From NCBI RefSeq assembly GCF_018917865.1, contig NZ_JAHLPM010000014.1, positions 1-64,000 of the forward strand: a stretch of 64,000 nt of DNA, given 5' to 3'. Numbering within the stretch: position 1 is the stretch's first letter; every line of letters begins with the position of its first letter. Shown piece by piece: positions 8,004 to 16,243 of this stretch. The position numbers and the translations under genes are program-made. Origin of the DNA: Tissierella simiarum. GTDB taxonomy: Bacteria; Bacillota; Clostridia; Tissierellales; Tissierellaceae. Below the pieces are notes generated by a model that searched no databases, was not told the origin of the DNA, and was given only the letters and a program-made list of their open reading frames with translations.

Positions 8004-8010
8004 CTTTGTC

Positions 8011-8039
8011 TTGTATATTTCGGATAGAAGAAATATAAT
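8011..8039 (+). promoter_or_regulatory. Sigma-A-type promoter of the HTH/two-component operon
   Basis: TTGTAT (8011-8016), a 17-base spacer and TATAAT (8034-8039). The likely transcript start is near 8046, 16 bases before the HTH gene. Confidence 0.7.
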
Positions 8040-8061
8040 AGATGTATTGGAGGGAAAGAGT

Positions 8062-8244
8062 ATGGATTATATAACGACCAAAGACGCCGCCGCTAAATGG
8101 GGCGTTACCGATAGAATGGTGCTTTATCATTGCACCTCCGGCCGAATTGACGGAGCAATAAAGATGGGGAATACATGGCTTATTCCTAAAGATGCCGTCA
8201 AGCCGGAGGACAAGAGATACAGGAGGGAAAGACATGCCAAATAG
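8062..8244 (+). CDS. Small helix-turn-helix DNA-binding protein
   Basis: A 60-residue protein: MDYITTKDAAAKWGVTDRMV is a MerR/excisionase-type helix-turn-helix, followed by RIDGAIKMGNTWLIPKDAVKP, the winged part seen in such proteins. GGAGGGAAAGAGT precedes ATG 8062. It overlaps the response regulator by 11 bases. Such proteins often lead resistance or regulatory operons on mobile elements of Clostridia. It may tune the operon or be a relic excisionase. Confidence 0.7.
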   Translation: MDYITTKDAAAKWGVTDRMVLYHCTSGRIDGAIKMGNTWLIPKDAVKPEDKRYRRERHAK

Positions 8245-8932
8245 AGTTTTAATCATAGATGATGATACAGAGCTTTGCACATTGATGAAAAAATGTGTTA
8301 CGCAAGAGGAATTGGAAGCCGATATTGCCTATACCGGCAGGGCCGGGTTATCAAAAATCGCAGAACAAAATGACGCATACTGCCTTGTGATTCTGGATGT
8401 TATGCTGCCCGGTATGGACGGATTTCAGGTTTTATCGGAAATACGAAAAAGCAGTACGGTTCCCATACTTATGCTGACAGCCAAAGGCGATGAAATAGAT
8501 AAAGTGACCGGCTTGCGTCTCGGCGCGGACGATTACCTGACAAAGCCGTTTAGCATCAATGAGCTAATGGCACGAATGGAATCCCTGATACGGCGATACA
8601 CAACTTTTAATCAAACTGCGCCGATGGATATTCTTAACCTCAAGAACATGGTGATTGATAAGGAAAACCGGACTGTATGCGTACATGGAGAGTCGGTTGA
8701 CCTTACAGGCAAAGAATTTGATTTGTTGGCGTTTCTGGCCTCCAACAAAGGGCGTGTATTTACGAAAAAACAAATCTACACGCAGGTTTGGGAGGACGAG
8801 TATGCCTTTGACGATAACAATATCATGTCCTTTATCAGTAAGCTACGGAAAAAGATTGAGCCGGATGCGGAACACCCCTTTTATATTCTGACCGTACACG
8901 GCGTTGGCTATCGCTTTAATAAGGAGGCGTAG
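8234..8932 (+). CDS. OmpR-family response regulator of the immunity operon
   Basis: A 232-residue protein. Receiver domain (residues 1-120) with the acidic triad at DDD 9-11, phospho-acceptor Asp55 in LVILDVMLPGMDGF, Thr82 and Lys104 in LTKPF. Winged-helix output domain (about 130-230) with LTGKEFDLLAFLASNKGRVFTK and the final VHGVGYRF. ATG 8234 is chosen because AGGAGG is seven bases upstream. It is translated with the kinase gene three bases later. It most likely activates the ABC genes downstream, as in SpaR/NisR/CprR-like systems, through the tandem repeats near 9974. Confidence 0.9.
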   Translation: MPNRVLIIDDDTELCTLMKKCVTQEELEADIAYTGRAGLSKIAEQNDAYCLVILDVMLPGMDGFQVLSEIRKSSTVPILMLTAKGDEIDKVTGLRLGADDYLTKPFSINELMARMESLIRRYTTFNQTAPMDILNLKNMVIDKENRTVCVHGESVDLTGKEFDLLAFLASNKGRVFTKKQIYTQVWEDEYAFDDNNIMSFISKLRKKIEPDAEHPFYILTVHGVGYRFNKEA

Positions 8933-8935
8933 CGC

Positions 8936-9859
8936 ATGAATTGGACACTGATTTTTCTTTTCGCCACCCTTCTATGTATTTGTATTATTGTCTATCTCGC
9001 AACGAAGTTCTGTCGTGTAAAAGAACAGCTTTCAATTATTAAAGCTGCCTTGGAGGATATAAAAAAAGGAAACCTCAACCGACGCATCCTTACAAGAAAA
9101 AACGATATGACAAAAACGATTTGCTACAACATCAATGAAATCGCCATCAACGATCAGGCACAGCTTATCAGACTCAAACAATCGGAGCAAGCCTATAAGC
9201 GCCTCATGACAAGCCTTTCCCATGATGTCAAAACGCCCTTAACTTCCTTAGTGGGCTATTTGGAGGCCATACAGGAAAAGATTGTGACGGAAGAAGAAAA
9301 AGAGGAATATATCGGAGTAGCTTTGGACAAGGCCCACCATCTGAAGGACTTTGTTGAATCCCTGTTTGAGTGGGTAAAGCTGGATGCCAAAGAGCAGATA
9401 TTCCAATTTGAAATCTGTGATTTGAATGAGCTTTCCCGCAATGTTATAGCGGACTGGATACCGACGTTAGAGGATAAGCAGTTTACTTACGAAATTGACA
9501 TTCCTGATGCGGAATACAGTATACGGTTAGACCGCAATGCCTATATGCGCATACTCAACAATTTGCTTCAAAATGCACTTTTGCACAGCGGAGGCGACAG
9601 AATCGGCCTTCAAATTTCCGAGAATGAAAAGCAAGCGAATATCATCGTAACGGATAATGGCAAAGGGATACCCCAAAAGGATCTCCCGCATATTTTTGAA
9701 CGGCTGTATCAAGGCGATGAATCCCGCAGGACCAGTGGAAACGGTCTTGGGCTATCCATTGTTCGGGAGCTTGTCACCGTACACGGCGGCACGATTTGCG
9801 CAGAAAGTCCCCCCCATGGCAGTACAACTTTTACTATAACACTTCCGAAGGCCCTGTGA
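8936..9859 (+). CDS. Sensor histidine kinase of the immunity operon
   Basis: A 307-residue kinase with a single N-terminal membrane helix (about residues 4-24) and no extracellular sensor domain, then a HAMP-like linker, the phospho-acceptor motif SLSHDVKTPLTSL (about 98-110), N box NLLQNALLHSGG, G1 DNGKGIP, F box and G2 GNGLGLSI. Small kinases of this type usually work with an ABC transporter or detect peptides at the membrane. It follows the regulator closely with AAGGAGGCG upstream. Confidence 0.9.
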   Translation: MNWTLIFLFATLLCICIIVYLATKFCRVKEQLSIIKAALEDIKKGNLNRRILTRKNDMTKTICYNINEIAINDQAQLIRLKQSEQAYKRLMTSLSHDVKTPLTSLVGYLEAIQEKIVTEEEKEEYIGVALDKAHHLKDFVESLFEWVKLDAKEQIFQFEICDLNELSRNVIADWIPTLEDKQFTYEIDIPDAEYSIRLDRNAYMRILNNLLQNALLHSGGDRIGLQISENEKQANIIVTDNGKGIPQKDLPHIFERLYQGDESRRTSGNGLGLSIVRELVTVHGGTICAESPPHGSTTFTITLPKAL

Positions 9860-9873
9860 CGATACAGGGCTTT
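9851..9873 (+). terminator. Weak terminator after the kinase gene
   Basis: GCCCTGT (9851-9857) pairs with ACAGGGC (9864-9870), followed only by TTTCC. It overlaps the end of the kinase gene. Confidence 0.5.
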
Positions 9874-9973
9874 CCTAATTGGGAATACAACAAGGTTTCC
9901 GGGACCCATCCGCAACCTTTGATTGTGTTGATGGGTAGGGTCTTATTTCAAAACAAGAAACAAGCAAGATACC

Positions 9974-10006
9974 GGCAAGGTTTTGGCAAGGTTTCTGCAC
10001 TATACT
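9974..10006 (+). promoter_or_regulatory. Tandem-repeat operator and -10 of the ABC operon
   Basis: GGCAAGGTTT occurs at 9974-9983 and again at 9985-9994, 11 bases apart, i.e. about one helical turn. TATACT (10001-10006) follows, without a proper -35. Direct repeats at 11-base phasing that replace the -35 are typical sites for OmpR-type activators, so this is the probable target of the regulator at 8234. Confidence 0.6.
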
Positions 10007-10029
10007 GAAAAGTGGAAAGGAGAAAAGTT

Positions 10030-10812
10030 ATGTGGACAATTATTCAGACGGAATTAGCAAAACTGAAACGCAAAAAAATGATGCTGGGTATCTGTATTTT
10101 GACAACGCTGCTCGCTGTTTTTGCGATTGAACGTGCTTGCAGTATTTCCAGAAGCAGCAGTTATATGGATAGCTTTGGGGATTTATATACACTGGCTTTC
10201 AAAAACCTTGGGATGGTTTATCTTCCCATTGTGCTTGGCATGTTCGCAACCTCATTATTCTTCGACGAACATAAAAACGATACGCTGAAAGAATTGCTGA
10301 TTATCCCTGTTTCTAAAGCACAACTATATTTTTCTAAAGTCATAACTGTATTTTTGCTGTCCTTGGGACTGTGTTTGTACACATATGCACTTACGGTATT
10401 GGGCGGATTTATCGCGGGCGGTTTTCCAGACCTGAATACGCAAACAATCTGGCAGTCGTTCATTTTATTTGCCGAAGGCGGTATTCTTGTTCCGCTTGCC
10501 ATGCTGCCCATCGTTTTTTTAGCCGTGCTGGGACAAAAAAGCTATCTCCTGCCGATTGGAGCAACCCTGCTGTATCTGCTTCCCGTCATTATTCTGCCTG
10601 CCCCTCTCATGGGCATTCACCCTTTGGCAAGCGCATTATGCGTTTACAGTTTTTCATCCCCGATGGCGGCAGATATGGTATACAGCTTATCGCAGGTGAC
10701 GGAGGGAATATCATCGATTCCCGGATATGGAGTATGCCTAATCAGTATGGTGGTAGTCGGCGTTATATCCAGTGTGCTTTCCGTTGTAGCACTCAAAGAA
10801 CAAAACCTTTGA
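10030..10812 (+). CDS. ABC-2 permease of immunity transporter (first of three)
   Basis: A 260-residue membrane protein with six predicted helices, MutE/EpiE/SpaE-like. The hallmark segment LPIVLGMFATSLFFDE followed by NDTLKELLIIPVSKAQLYFSK is shared with the permease at 12176. ATG 10030 follows AAAGGAGAAAAGTT. It is the first gene of the ABC operon, separated from its ATPase by a lipoprotein gene. Most lantibiotic immunity systems have two permeases; this one makes three. Confidence 0.8.
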   Translation: MWTIIQTELAKLKRKKMMLGICILTTLLAVFAIERACSISRSSSYMDSFGDLYTLAFKNLGMVYLPIVLGMFATSLFFDEHKNDTLKELLIIPVSKAQLYFSKVITVFLLSLGLCLYTYALTVLGGFIAGGFPDLNTQTIWQSFILFAEGGILVPLAMLPIVFLAVLGQKSYLLPIGATLLYLLPVIILPAPLMGIHPLASALCVYSFSSPMAADMVYSLSQVTEGISSIPGYGVCLISMVVVGVISSVLSVVALKEQNL

Positions 10813-10825
10813 ATGGAGGAAAATT

Positions 10826-11245
10826 ATGAAGAAAACTTTTGTATTATTGCTATCAAGCCTAATGATATTTTCGTTATCAGCCTGCCAGAAAGCGGTTGAG
10901 CCATCGGATGCTCCTGATGAAAATGTGATTATTCAAAATGCGACGGAATATTTTGAACAGATGTGTTCCGGTGATTTTGAAACAATTTATAACGCCTTAC
11001 CGGAAGGCGTGAAAAAACAGACCAAATCCGCGCAAACCATACAAGATTCCTGGGATGAGGCTGTAACAAAGGCAGGCGGATTGCCAGAGGACAGTGAACC
11101 GGAAGTGTCCTGTTATCGCCCGGAGCATACGGAACAAATACGGGTAGAGTTTGTTATTCCCTGTGAAAAGGGCGATTTTAAGGTGTTTATCAACTATGAC
11201 AGCAACGGTAATTTATATAATTACGTTGTCTGGAAAAATAGCTAA
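10826..11245 (+). CDS. Lipoprotein with DUF3887-like domain, immunity-associated
   Basis: A 139-residue protein with a signal peptide and lipobox LSAC (Cys20 is the lipidated residue). The mature part contains an acidic linker and a domain (about 35-138) with EYFEQMCSGDFETIYNALPEGVKKQ, like DUF3887. It lies inside the ABC operon with GGAGGAAAATT before its ATG. By position it may be the peptide-binding immunity lipoprotein (as NisI/SpaI are in their systems), but it is not clearly related to them in sequence. Confidence 0.7.
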   Translation: MKKTFVLLLSSLMIFSLSACQKAVEPSDAPDENVIIQNATEYFEQMCSGDFETIYNALPEGVKKQTKSAQTIQDSWDEAVTKAGGLPEDSEPEVSCYRPEHTEQIRVEFVIPCEKGDFKVFINYDSNGNLYNYVVWKNS

Positions 11246-11259
11246 GAGAGGAAATCAAA

Positions 11260-12183
11260 ATGGATAATCTTATGATTGAAACCCGGCAGTTGACGAAGGT
11301 ATATGGGGAGCAAACTGCCGTAAATAAAGTAAATCTCCATGTGCAGAAAAGCCGCATTTACGGACTGCTTGGCCGCAACGGAGCGGGTAAAACTACCGTT
11401 ATGAAAATGATTTTAGGACTTACTTCCGTTACCTCCGGCGAAGCCTATGTTTTTGGTCAAAACATTAAAGGCAACGAGAAACGCATTTATCCCCGTATTG
11501 GGGCAATTATCGAAACACCCGGCTTTTATCCCAATCTGACGGGGACGGAGAATCTTCAAATTTTTGCGAAACTGCGTGGGACCTCAAAACCGAATGCAGT
11601 TAAGGAGGCTCTTGAAGTTGTCGGATTGCCTTATAAGGACAAAAAGGTGTTCAGCAAATATTCCCTTGGCATGAAGCAGCGCCTTGGAATCGCCAACGCA
11701 ATCCTGCATGACCCTGAGCTTCTCATATTGGATGAACCGACAAATGGACTTGACCCTATCGGAATTGCCGAAGTCAGGAACTTCATTCGGGATTTATGTG
11801 TGGAACGGGGAAAAACAGTTTTAATTTCCAGTCATATTCTTTCTGAAATTGCGTTGCTGGCCGATGATATTGGCATTATCCATGAAGGCGTTTTGTTGGA
11901 GGAAAGCAGTTTGGCGGAGCTTCAAAAGAAAAACAGCAAGTATATCCTGCTTCAAGTTTCCGATACAGCAAAGGCTGCTTTGGTATTAGAGCGCCAATTT
12001 CATGTGAAAGAATACTCGGTGCAGGATACCCATACGCTGCGGATCTATGACACGACCCTTGACATGGCTGAAATCAACAAAACGCTAATGCTTGAGAATA
12101 TTTCTGTAACCAGCTCACAGCTTTGCAATGATACTCTGGAGGATTATTTCAAAAAGGTCACGGGAGGAGAAGGCATTGCTTAA
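11260..12183 (+). CDS. ABC ATPase, lantibiotic/bacitracin immunity type
   Basis: A 307-residue ATPase with Walker A GRNGAGKTT, signature YSLGMKQRLGIA, Walker B LLILDEPTNGLDP and switch His in SSHILSEIA. The order and length fit the NisF/SpaF/BcrA group that exports cell-envelope-active peptides from the membrane. It should energise the permeases at 10030, 12176 and 12917. Its last eight bases overlap the next gene. Confidence 0.9.
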   Translation: MDNLMIETRQLTKVYGEQTAVNKVNLHVQKSRIYGLLGRNGAGKTTVMKMILGLTSVTSGEAYVFGQNIKGNEKRIYPRIGAIIETPGFYPNLTGTENLQIFAKLRGTSKPNAVKEALEVVGLPYKDKKVFSKYSLGMKQRLGIANAILHDPELLILDEPTNGLDPIGIAEVRNFIRDLCVERGKTVLISSHILSEIALLADDIGIIHEGVLLEESSLAELQKKNSKYILLQVSDTAKAALVLERQFHVKEYSVQDTHTLRIYDTTLDMAEINKTLMLENISVTSSQLCNDTLEDYFKKVTGGEGIA

Positions 12184-12907
12184 CCTTGTTCAGACGGAGT
12201 TTCTAAAGCTCCGGCGCAGAAAATTTGTCTGGCTAATGCTCCTTGCCGCTTTGCTCATGTCACTTGTTGCCATATTCTATTTTGGTGCGGCAAATACAGT
12301 AGAAATCACGCCTATGCAGTTTTACAAGTGGACGGCCTTTTCCTATACGCCTTGGATTATCCTTCCCCTTGTGCTTGGAATGCTCTGCACAATGTTGATG
12401 TACGATGAAAACCAAAATGATATGCTAAAACAGCTATGGATTATCCCTGTCAGCAGGATGAGATACTTTTTCAGCAAATTTATGGTAGTCTTGTTCTATT
12501 CCATCTGTTTTATGCTACTTACTGCCGTGAGTTCCATTTCGGCGGGGGTCATACCTGGAATGATTGCGTTTACAAGCGACAGCGTTTCTTTTTTATTCAT
12601 CAAGTGTTTGGAAATCGGGATTTTAACACCCTTCGCTATGATACCTGTACTTACTGTCGCTGCTTCGCAGAAGAGCTATATCTTGCCGGTATGCGTGACC
12701 ATCGTTTATACATTCCTTGGTTTTATTCTGCTCATGGTGAATATGTACGTCCACCCCCTTTCAAGCACAACGGCCATTTTCATGCGGAATATTTCGGGAG
12801 TTGTTATGAAAGAGCCGGTACATTTGGGTAAATCCTTCTTATGTATTGGCATATGGGCAGCAACCTCAACGATTTGGGCTAAGGTTGCTCTTAACACAGG
12901 AAAGTAG
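12176..12907 (+). CDS. ABC-2 permease of immunity transporter (second), MutE-like
   Basis: A 243-residue protein with six helices. LPLVLGMLCTMLMYDENQND then LWIIPVSRMRYFFSK matches the first permease closely. The TTG at 12176 is chosen because GGGAGGAG lies six bases upstream, inside the ATPase gene; an upstream ATG in this frame would extend deep into that gene. It is coupled to the ATPase. Confidence 0.85.
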   Translation: MLNLVQTEFLKLRRRKFVWLMLLAALLMSLVAIFYFGAANTVEITPMQFYKWTAFSYTPWIILPLVLGMLCTMLMYDENQNDMLKQLWIIPVSRMRYFFSKFMVVLFYSICFMLLTAVSSISAGVIPGMIAFTSDSVSFLFIKCLEIGILTPFAMIPVLTVAASQKSYILPVCVTIVYTFLGFILLMVNMYVHPLSSTTAIFMRNISGVVMKEPVHLGKSFLCIGIWAATSTIWAKVALNTGK

Positions 12908-12916
12908 GTGGGTGAA

Positions 12917-13654
12917 ATGAAAACATTATTATGGGCAGAGAGATTAAAACTAAAACGCTCAAGAATTCTATGGATTGCTGTCTTTTCTGGCATCATGGTA
13001 GCAATTATCGTATTTATGCAGGGACAGTTTCAATATTACGGTCAGCGTTATGTAGACGGAGCTACATGGTATATGACCGCGACACAGTCCTTGGGGAGCT
13101 TATATGTGTTCCCGGCAATCATTGCCCTGATCGGCAGCTATATGATTTGCAGGGAGGATCAAGATGATACGATGAAATCCCTTGTCCTTGTTCCTGTCAG
13201 CGTTTCCAAATTAGTGGGGGCAAAGATGATTGTCGCAGCGGTTTTTTCCGTTGCTCTGTACGCTTTCCTGTTTGCGGTTACATTTACCGTAGAGGCGGTA
13301 CTTCATATCTCTTTGCTTGATTTGGGTACGGTGCTTGGCTTCGCAAAAATATATCTCTTAGAAGGAATTGGCCTATTTCTTGCGGTATCTCCTATCATAG
13401 CTATTGTATACAGGTTAAAAAAGGGATACTGGCTTGCTCTGATATTCGCCGAAGTGTATTCGTTCCTTGGTCTTTTTGTCGGGATGCAAAGCACAATGCG
13501 CTCTATTTATCCAATCACAGCGGTCTTTTGTGTGGCAGGTTATTATGAAACAACATCTGTTCAGTTTATTGTCAGCCTGTTCAGTCTGTTAATTTGCGGA
13601 GGTTTATCGTTATTGCTTTTACACGGACTGAATAAAAAACGTGCTATTTATTAA
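12917..13654 (+). CDS. ABC-2 permease of immunity transporter (third), MutG-like
   Basis: A 245-residue protein with six helices. The conserved block is EDQDDTMKSLVLVPVS followed by KLVGAKM, more distant from the other two permeases and so probably the G-type subunit. ATG 12917 follows TAGGTGGGTGAA; a GTG at 12908 is within that site. It is the last gene of the operon and is followed by a hairpin at 13746. Confidence 0.85.
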   Translation: MKTLLWAERLKLKRSRILWIAVFSGIMVAIIVFMQGQFQYYGQRYVDGATWYMTATQSLGSLYVFPAIIALIGSYMICREDQDDTMKSLVLVPVSVSKLVGAKMIVAAVFSVALYAFLFAVTFTVEAVLHISLLDLGTVLGFAKIYLLEGIGLFLAVSPIIAIVYRLKKGYWLALIFAEVYSFLGLFVGMQSTMRSIYPITAVFCVAGYYETTSVQFIVSLFSLLICGGLSLLLLHGLNKKRAIY

Positions 13655-13745
13655 GTGCGTCGCAAAATGTATTTGTAAGGAAACTTCACCCGCCAAATAA
13701 AAAACGTGAGTTTAGCAGGGATTTCTCCATGCTCGAACAATCTAT

Positions 13746-13780
13746 CCCTCCAAGCTCGCTGGTTTGGAGGGTATTTCTTA
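13746..13780 (+). terminator. Terminator after the immunity operon
   Basis: CCCTCCAA (13746-13753) pairs with TTGGAGGG (13764-13771), followed by TATTTCTTA. About 90 bases past the last permease. Confidence 0.6.
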
Positions 13781-13788
13781 TGCGCTAA

Positions 13789-14150
13789 TACGAGGACAGC
13801 GCATCTGGGCAGCTGTCCGAGGAACGCTACGAAAAGCTGTCGGCGGACTACGAGGCCGAGCAAAAGGATTTGCAGGACAGGATTGCTGATTTACAAACAG
13901 AACTGGCCGCGGAGGAACAACAAGCTGAGGACACTGGACGGTTTCTGCAACGGTCAGGAAATACACGGACATACAGGAGCTTACGTCGACAATTCTCAAC
14001 GAGTTTATCTCTAAGATCATTATCCATGCACCTGACAAGAGCAGCGGGAAGCGGAAGCAAAAGATTGAAATCGTCTACAACGGCGTGGGTATCCTGGACA
14101 TCCCCGAACTGACCGATGAAATGTTACGCAGAAACAGAGAAACGGCATAG
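13789..14150 (+). pseudogene. tnpX: C-terminal remnant of TnpX-like large serine recombinase
   Basis: The frame from 13789 reads YEDSASGQLSEERYEKLSAD and a coiled-coil EQKDLQDRIADLQTEL, typical of large serine recombinases. Near 13942 one base is missing, shifting to the frame that reads ATVRKYTDIQELTSTILNEF then KIIIHAPDKSSGKRKQKIEI and ends NRETA-stop at 14150, the DUF4368 end. The catalytic N-terminal domain is absent and a stop lies just upstream (13786). So the gene is 5'-truncated and frameshifted. Confidence 0.85.
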
Positions 14151-14179
14151 CCTTCCGGCTGCACGTTCCCTGTTAATAA

Positions 14180-14215
14180 TACTTCCTTATGAACCGCCCT
14201 CTTTGGTGGGATTAT
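14180..14215 (-). repeat. Right inverted end of the element
   Basis: TACTTCCTTAT (14180-14190), 13 unmatched bases, and TGGTGGGATTAT (14204-14215): the inverse of the left end with identical spacing. It overlaps the stop codon of the minus-strand host gene. Confidence 0.7.
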
Positions 14216-14586
14216 TCTATTACAATTTCAACTCTTTCTCCATTTTTGCTATCTACATCTACTATCTTTCCAGTAGCACCACCTTTGATGGCATCAAATA
14301 TTTCATTCATGTCTTTTTCGCTTAAACCAGCTTCTTTAAATTCAGGAGAGAATTTTCCAGCCAATTTAACTCCTAAATTTATTAGTGTAATAGGTAAAGT
14401 TACATTAACTTTAGTATCTTCATCAGGATCGAAAACTCTAATTTTTAACCATTTGGCACTACTATTAGACTCATTGATTTCTTCTTTGTTATTCTCTAAA
14501 GCTTCTAACAATGTAATACCTTCTTCTGGAGAAACTTTGCCTTCTTGAACCATATTAAGTATTTGAATTTTTTCTTCCTTTAACAT
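14212..14586 (-). CDS. SHOCT-like domain protein
   Basis: A 124-residue protein. The start MLKEEKIQILNMVQEGKVSP with EEGITLLEAL is the short SHOCT-like helical pair found at the N-terminus of YvlB-type proteins. The rest (about 45-124) has a WLKIRVFD strand and a VNVTLPITLINLGVKLAGKF segment. Start chosen for AAGGGGTG six bases before the ATG. Last gene of a four-gene minus-strand operon, 12 bases after the previous stop. Function unknown; these domains go with envelope-stress responses. Confidence 0.7.
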   Translation of the reverse strand: MLKEEKIQILNMVQEGKVSPEEGITLLEALENNKEEINESNSSAKWLKIRVFDPDEDTKVNVTLPITLINLGVKLAGKFSPEFKEAGLSEKDMNEIFDAIKGGATGKIVDVDSKNGERVEIVIE

Positions 14587-14598
14587 AATTTTCACCCC

Positions 14599-15840
14599 TT
14601 AATATATTTTTATAGAACCATTAGAAGTTGAAGCTATAAACATCAGATGATTTTCTTCTTCTTTATAGGCGATACTATGAGCAACGATTTTTCTTATGCC
14701 TAATTTAGCTTGCTTATTAATCTTATATACTAAGTTAGGTATTTCTAAGTTAATGCTTCCAAGAGATGTTTCTAAATCAAAATAACTATTTTTTTCTACT
14801 TCTCCAATATTTGAATTAATGGAAGCATTTGAAGTAATTAGTTTAATTTCTTTAATCTTTTCCTCATCAATATCATCGCAAGTAATCTTTCCATTAGAAG
14901 TAGTTAAATTTAATATTTCACAACTAATATCATTAACGTCAATAGAACTATTAGAAGTACTTCCAATAATAGATAATGAAACTACATCTTCTATAACGAT
15001 TCTTCCATTTACTGTTGAAACCTCTAAGTTTGTGCTATTTATATCTCTTAAGCTAATATTTGAATTGGTACTATTTGCTTTAATATTAGGAGAAGATACA
15101 TCTTTTATACTGATTTTACCATTTCTGGTTACTAATAAAACATTGTCAGCAGCAATATCTGATATACCTATTGAAGAATTAGAAGTATCACATTTTAAAG
15201 TATTTAAATTAAAATCATCAATATCTATTCTGCCGTTAGACGTGGTTAATGATATTTCTTCATATTTTTTTTCTGGTAGATAAACTTCTAGTCTTATAGA
15301 AATATTGCTAGAAAAAGCAGGGCTAAATACTATTTTATTGCCATCTTCGTAAAAATTATAAAAAGTATCATTTTCGTTTAGTTTTCCATACTTATATTGG
15401 CAAGTAACTTTAATTAATAAGTTTTCTTGGTCCCAAGAGTTAACTATTATGTTTCCATTAACACCTCTAAAATCGATAATAGGATTTTCCATATGAGAGA
15501 TATCTTTTTCTAGAGTTGTATTTATTGTTTCATAATTGCTTGTGAAATTAACTGAATTTCCCATATCCTTTAGACCACTAAACATATTGGATATTTTATT
15601 TCCAATATCAGAACCAAGGGTTTCAACCTTTTTACCTTGCTCCTTAATAACTTTTTCTATTTCTTCTACTTTCTTTATTGTTTTATCCATATTTATTAAT
15701 CTATCTTTCTTTTCTTCAATAGGAGTGTCGTCAGAAAAAGTAACTACCTCCTCTAAAGCTTCCATTAATTTTACAGCTTCTTCGCTTGTAATTTTGCCTT
15801 CCTCCAACATGGATAGAATCATCATTTTTTCTTCTCTCAT
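14599..15840 (-). CDS. DUF4097 (YvlB-like) beta-repeat protein with SHOCT-like N-terminus
   Basis: A 413-residue protein. Residues 1-30 repeat the SHOCT-like helices (MMILSMLEEGKITSEEAVKL), residues 45-100 are helical/coiled, and residues about 115-413 are a long right-handed beta array with alternating TSNGRIDI, TRNGKISI, TVNGRIVI and TSNSSIDV units, the DUF4097 pattern. It has no signal peptide. YvlB of Bacillus is linked to envelope stress; the biochemical role is not known. Confidence 0.8.
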   Translation of the reverse strand: MREEKMMILSMLEEGKITSEEAVKLMEALEEVVTFSDDTPIEEKKDRLINMDKTIKKVEEIEKVIKEQGKKVETLGSDIGNKISNMFSGLKDMGNSVNFTSNYETINTTLEKDISHMENPIIDFRGVNGNIIVNSWDQENLLIKVTCQYKYGKLNENDTFYNFYEDGNKIVFSPAFSSNISIRLEVYLPEKKYEEISLTTSNGRIDIDDFNLNTLKCDTSNSSIGISDIAADNVLLVTRNGKISIKDVSSPNIKANSTNSNISLRDINSTNLEVSTVNGRIVIEDVVSLSIIGSTSNSSIDVNDISCEILNLTTSNGKITCDDIDEEKIKEIKLITSNASINSNIGEVEKNSYFDLETSLGSINLEIPNLVYKINKQAKLGIRKIVAHSIAYKEEENHLMFIASTSNGSIKIY

Positions 15841-15851
15841 AACAACCCCTC

Positions 15852-16223
15852 CTATTCCTCTCCTTTAAGAAGCTTAACTGCTTCTTCAGAAGATATTTCT
15901 CCTTTATTTAATCTTTCTAGAATCTCTTTTTTATTTACTTCAGGAACATTATACTTAGGACTATATCCTAAAGATTCAATTACATTTTCTAACTTATTTC
16001 TTACAGTAGGATAAGATATGCCTAATTCTTTTTCTATTTCCTTTATATTACCTCTGTTTTTAATAAAGACTTCTACAAAGTTCTTTTGTTCATCTGTAAG
16101 CTTACAGAATTTACAAAGGGAAAAGCTACCTTCAATACTTGTATAGCAATTATGGCAACCAAGTCTAGTTACCTCTAATTCATCCCCACATACTGGACAT
16201 TTACCTAAAACTTCTCTTTTCAT
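15852..16223 (-). CDS. DUF2089 protein: zinc ribbon plus helix-turn-helix
   Basis: A 123-residue protein. Two CxxC pairs near the start (CPVCGDEL and CHNCYTS), a third CKFCKL, then a sigma-like helix-turn-helix (GNIKEIEKELGISYPTVRNKL) and a C-terminal SHOCT-like tail (LNKGEISSEEAVKLL) shared with its two neighbours. It is a probable transcription regulator of this operon. Confidence 0.8.
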   Translation of the reverse strand: MKREVLGKCPVCGDELEVTRLGCHNCYTSIEGSFSLCKFCKLTDEQKNFVEVFIKNRGNIKEIEKELGISYPTVRNKLENVIESLGYSPKYNVPEVNKKEILERLNKGEISSEEAVKLLKGEE

Positions 16224-16243
16224 AAATTCACCTTCTTTATATT

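Larger units (their letters stand above)
7481..14215. mobile_element. Decayed TnpX/TnpV-type transposon carrying a lantibiotic-immunity cassette
   Basis: A block of visibly higher GC than the AT-rich chromosome around it, bounded by inverted ends (7481-7516 and 14180-14215) and about 6.7 kb long. A TnpV pseudogene lies just inside the left end and the C-terminal piece of a DUF4368-type large serine recombinase just inside the right end. Both families are known from Tn4451/Tn4453-like elements of clostridia. Both are broken, so the element is probably immobile, while the two-component and ABC genes between them are intact. Confidence 0.75.

Noticed and set aside
10371-10829. Alternative frame inside the first permease gene
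   Set aside because: The protein is rich in Arg/Ser/Cys with no family likeness and lies entirely over the real gene except for its last bases.
7481-14215. Inverted blocks at the element ends as a native terminator split by the insert
   Set aside because: Possible for the outer 12 bp alone, but the inner 11-bp blocks with identical 13-base spacing are better explained as element ends. Not fully excluded.
14819-15283. Long open frame on the plus strand opposite the DUF4097 gene
   Set aside because: It is a mirror of the TSN/GRI-type repeats of the real minus-strand gene, has no ribosome binding site and reads as low-complexity Ile/Leu/Ser.
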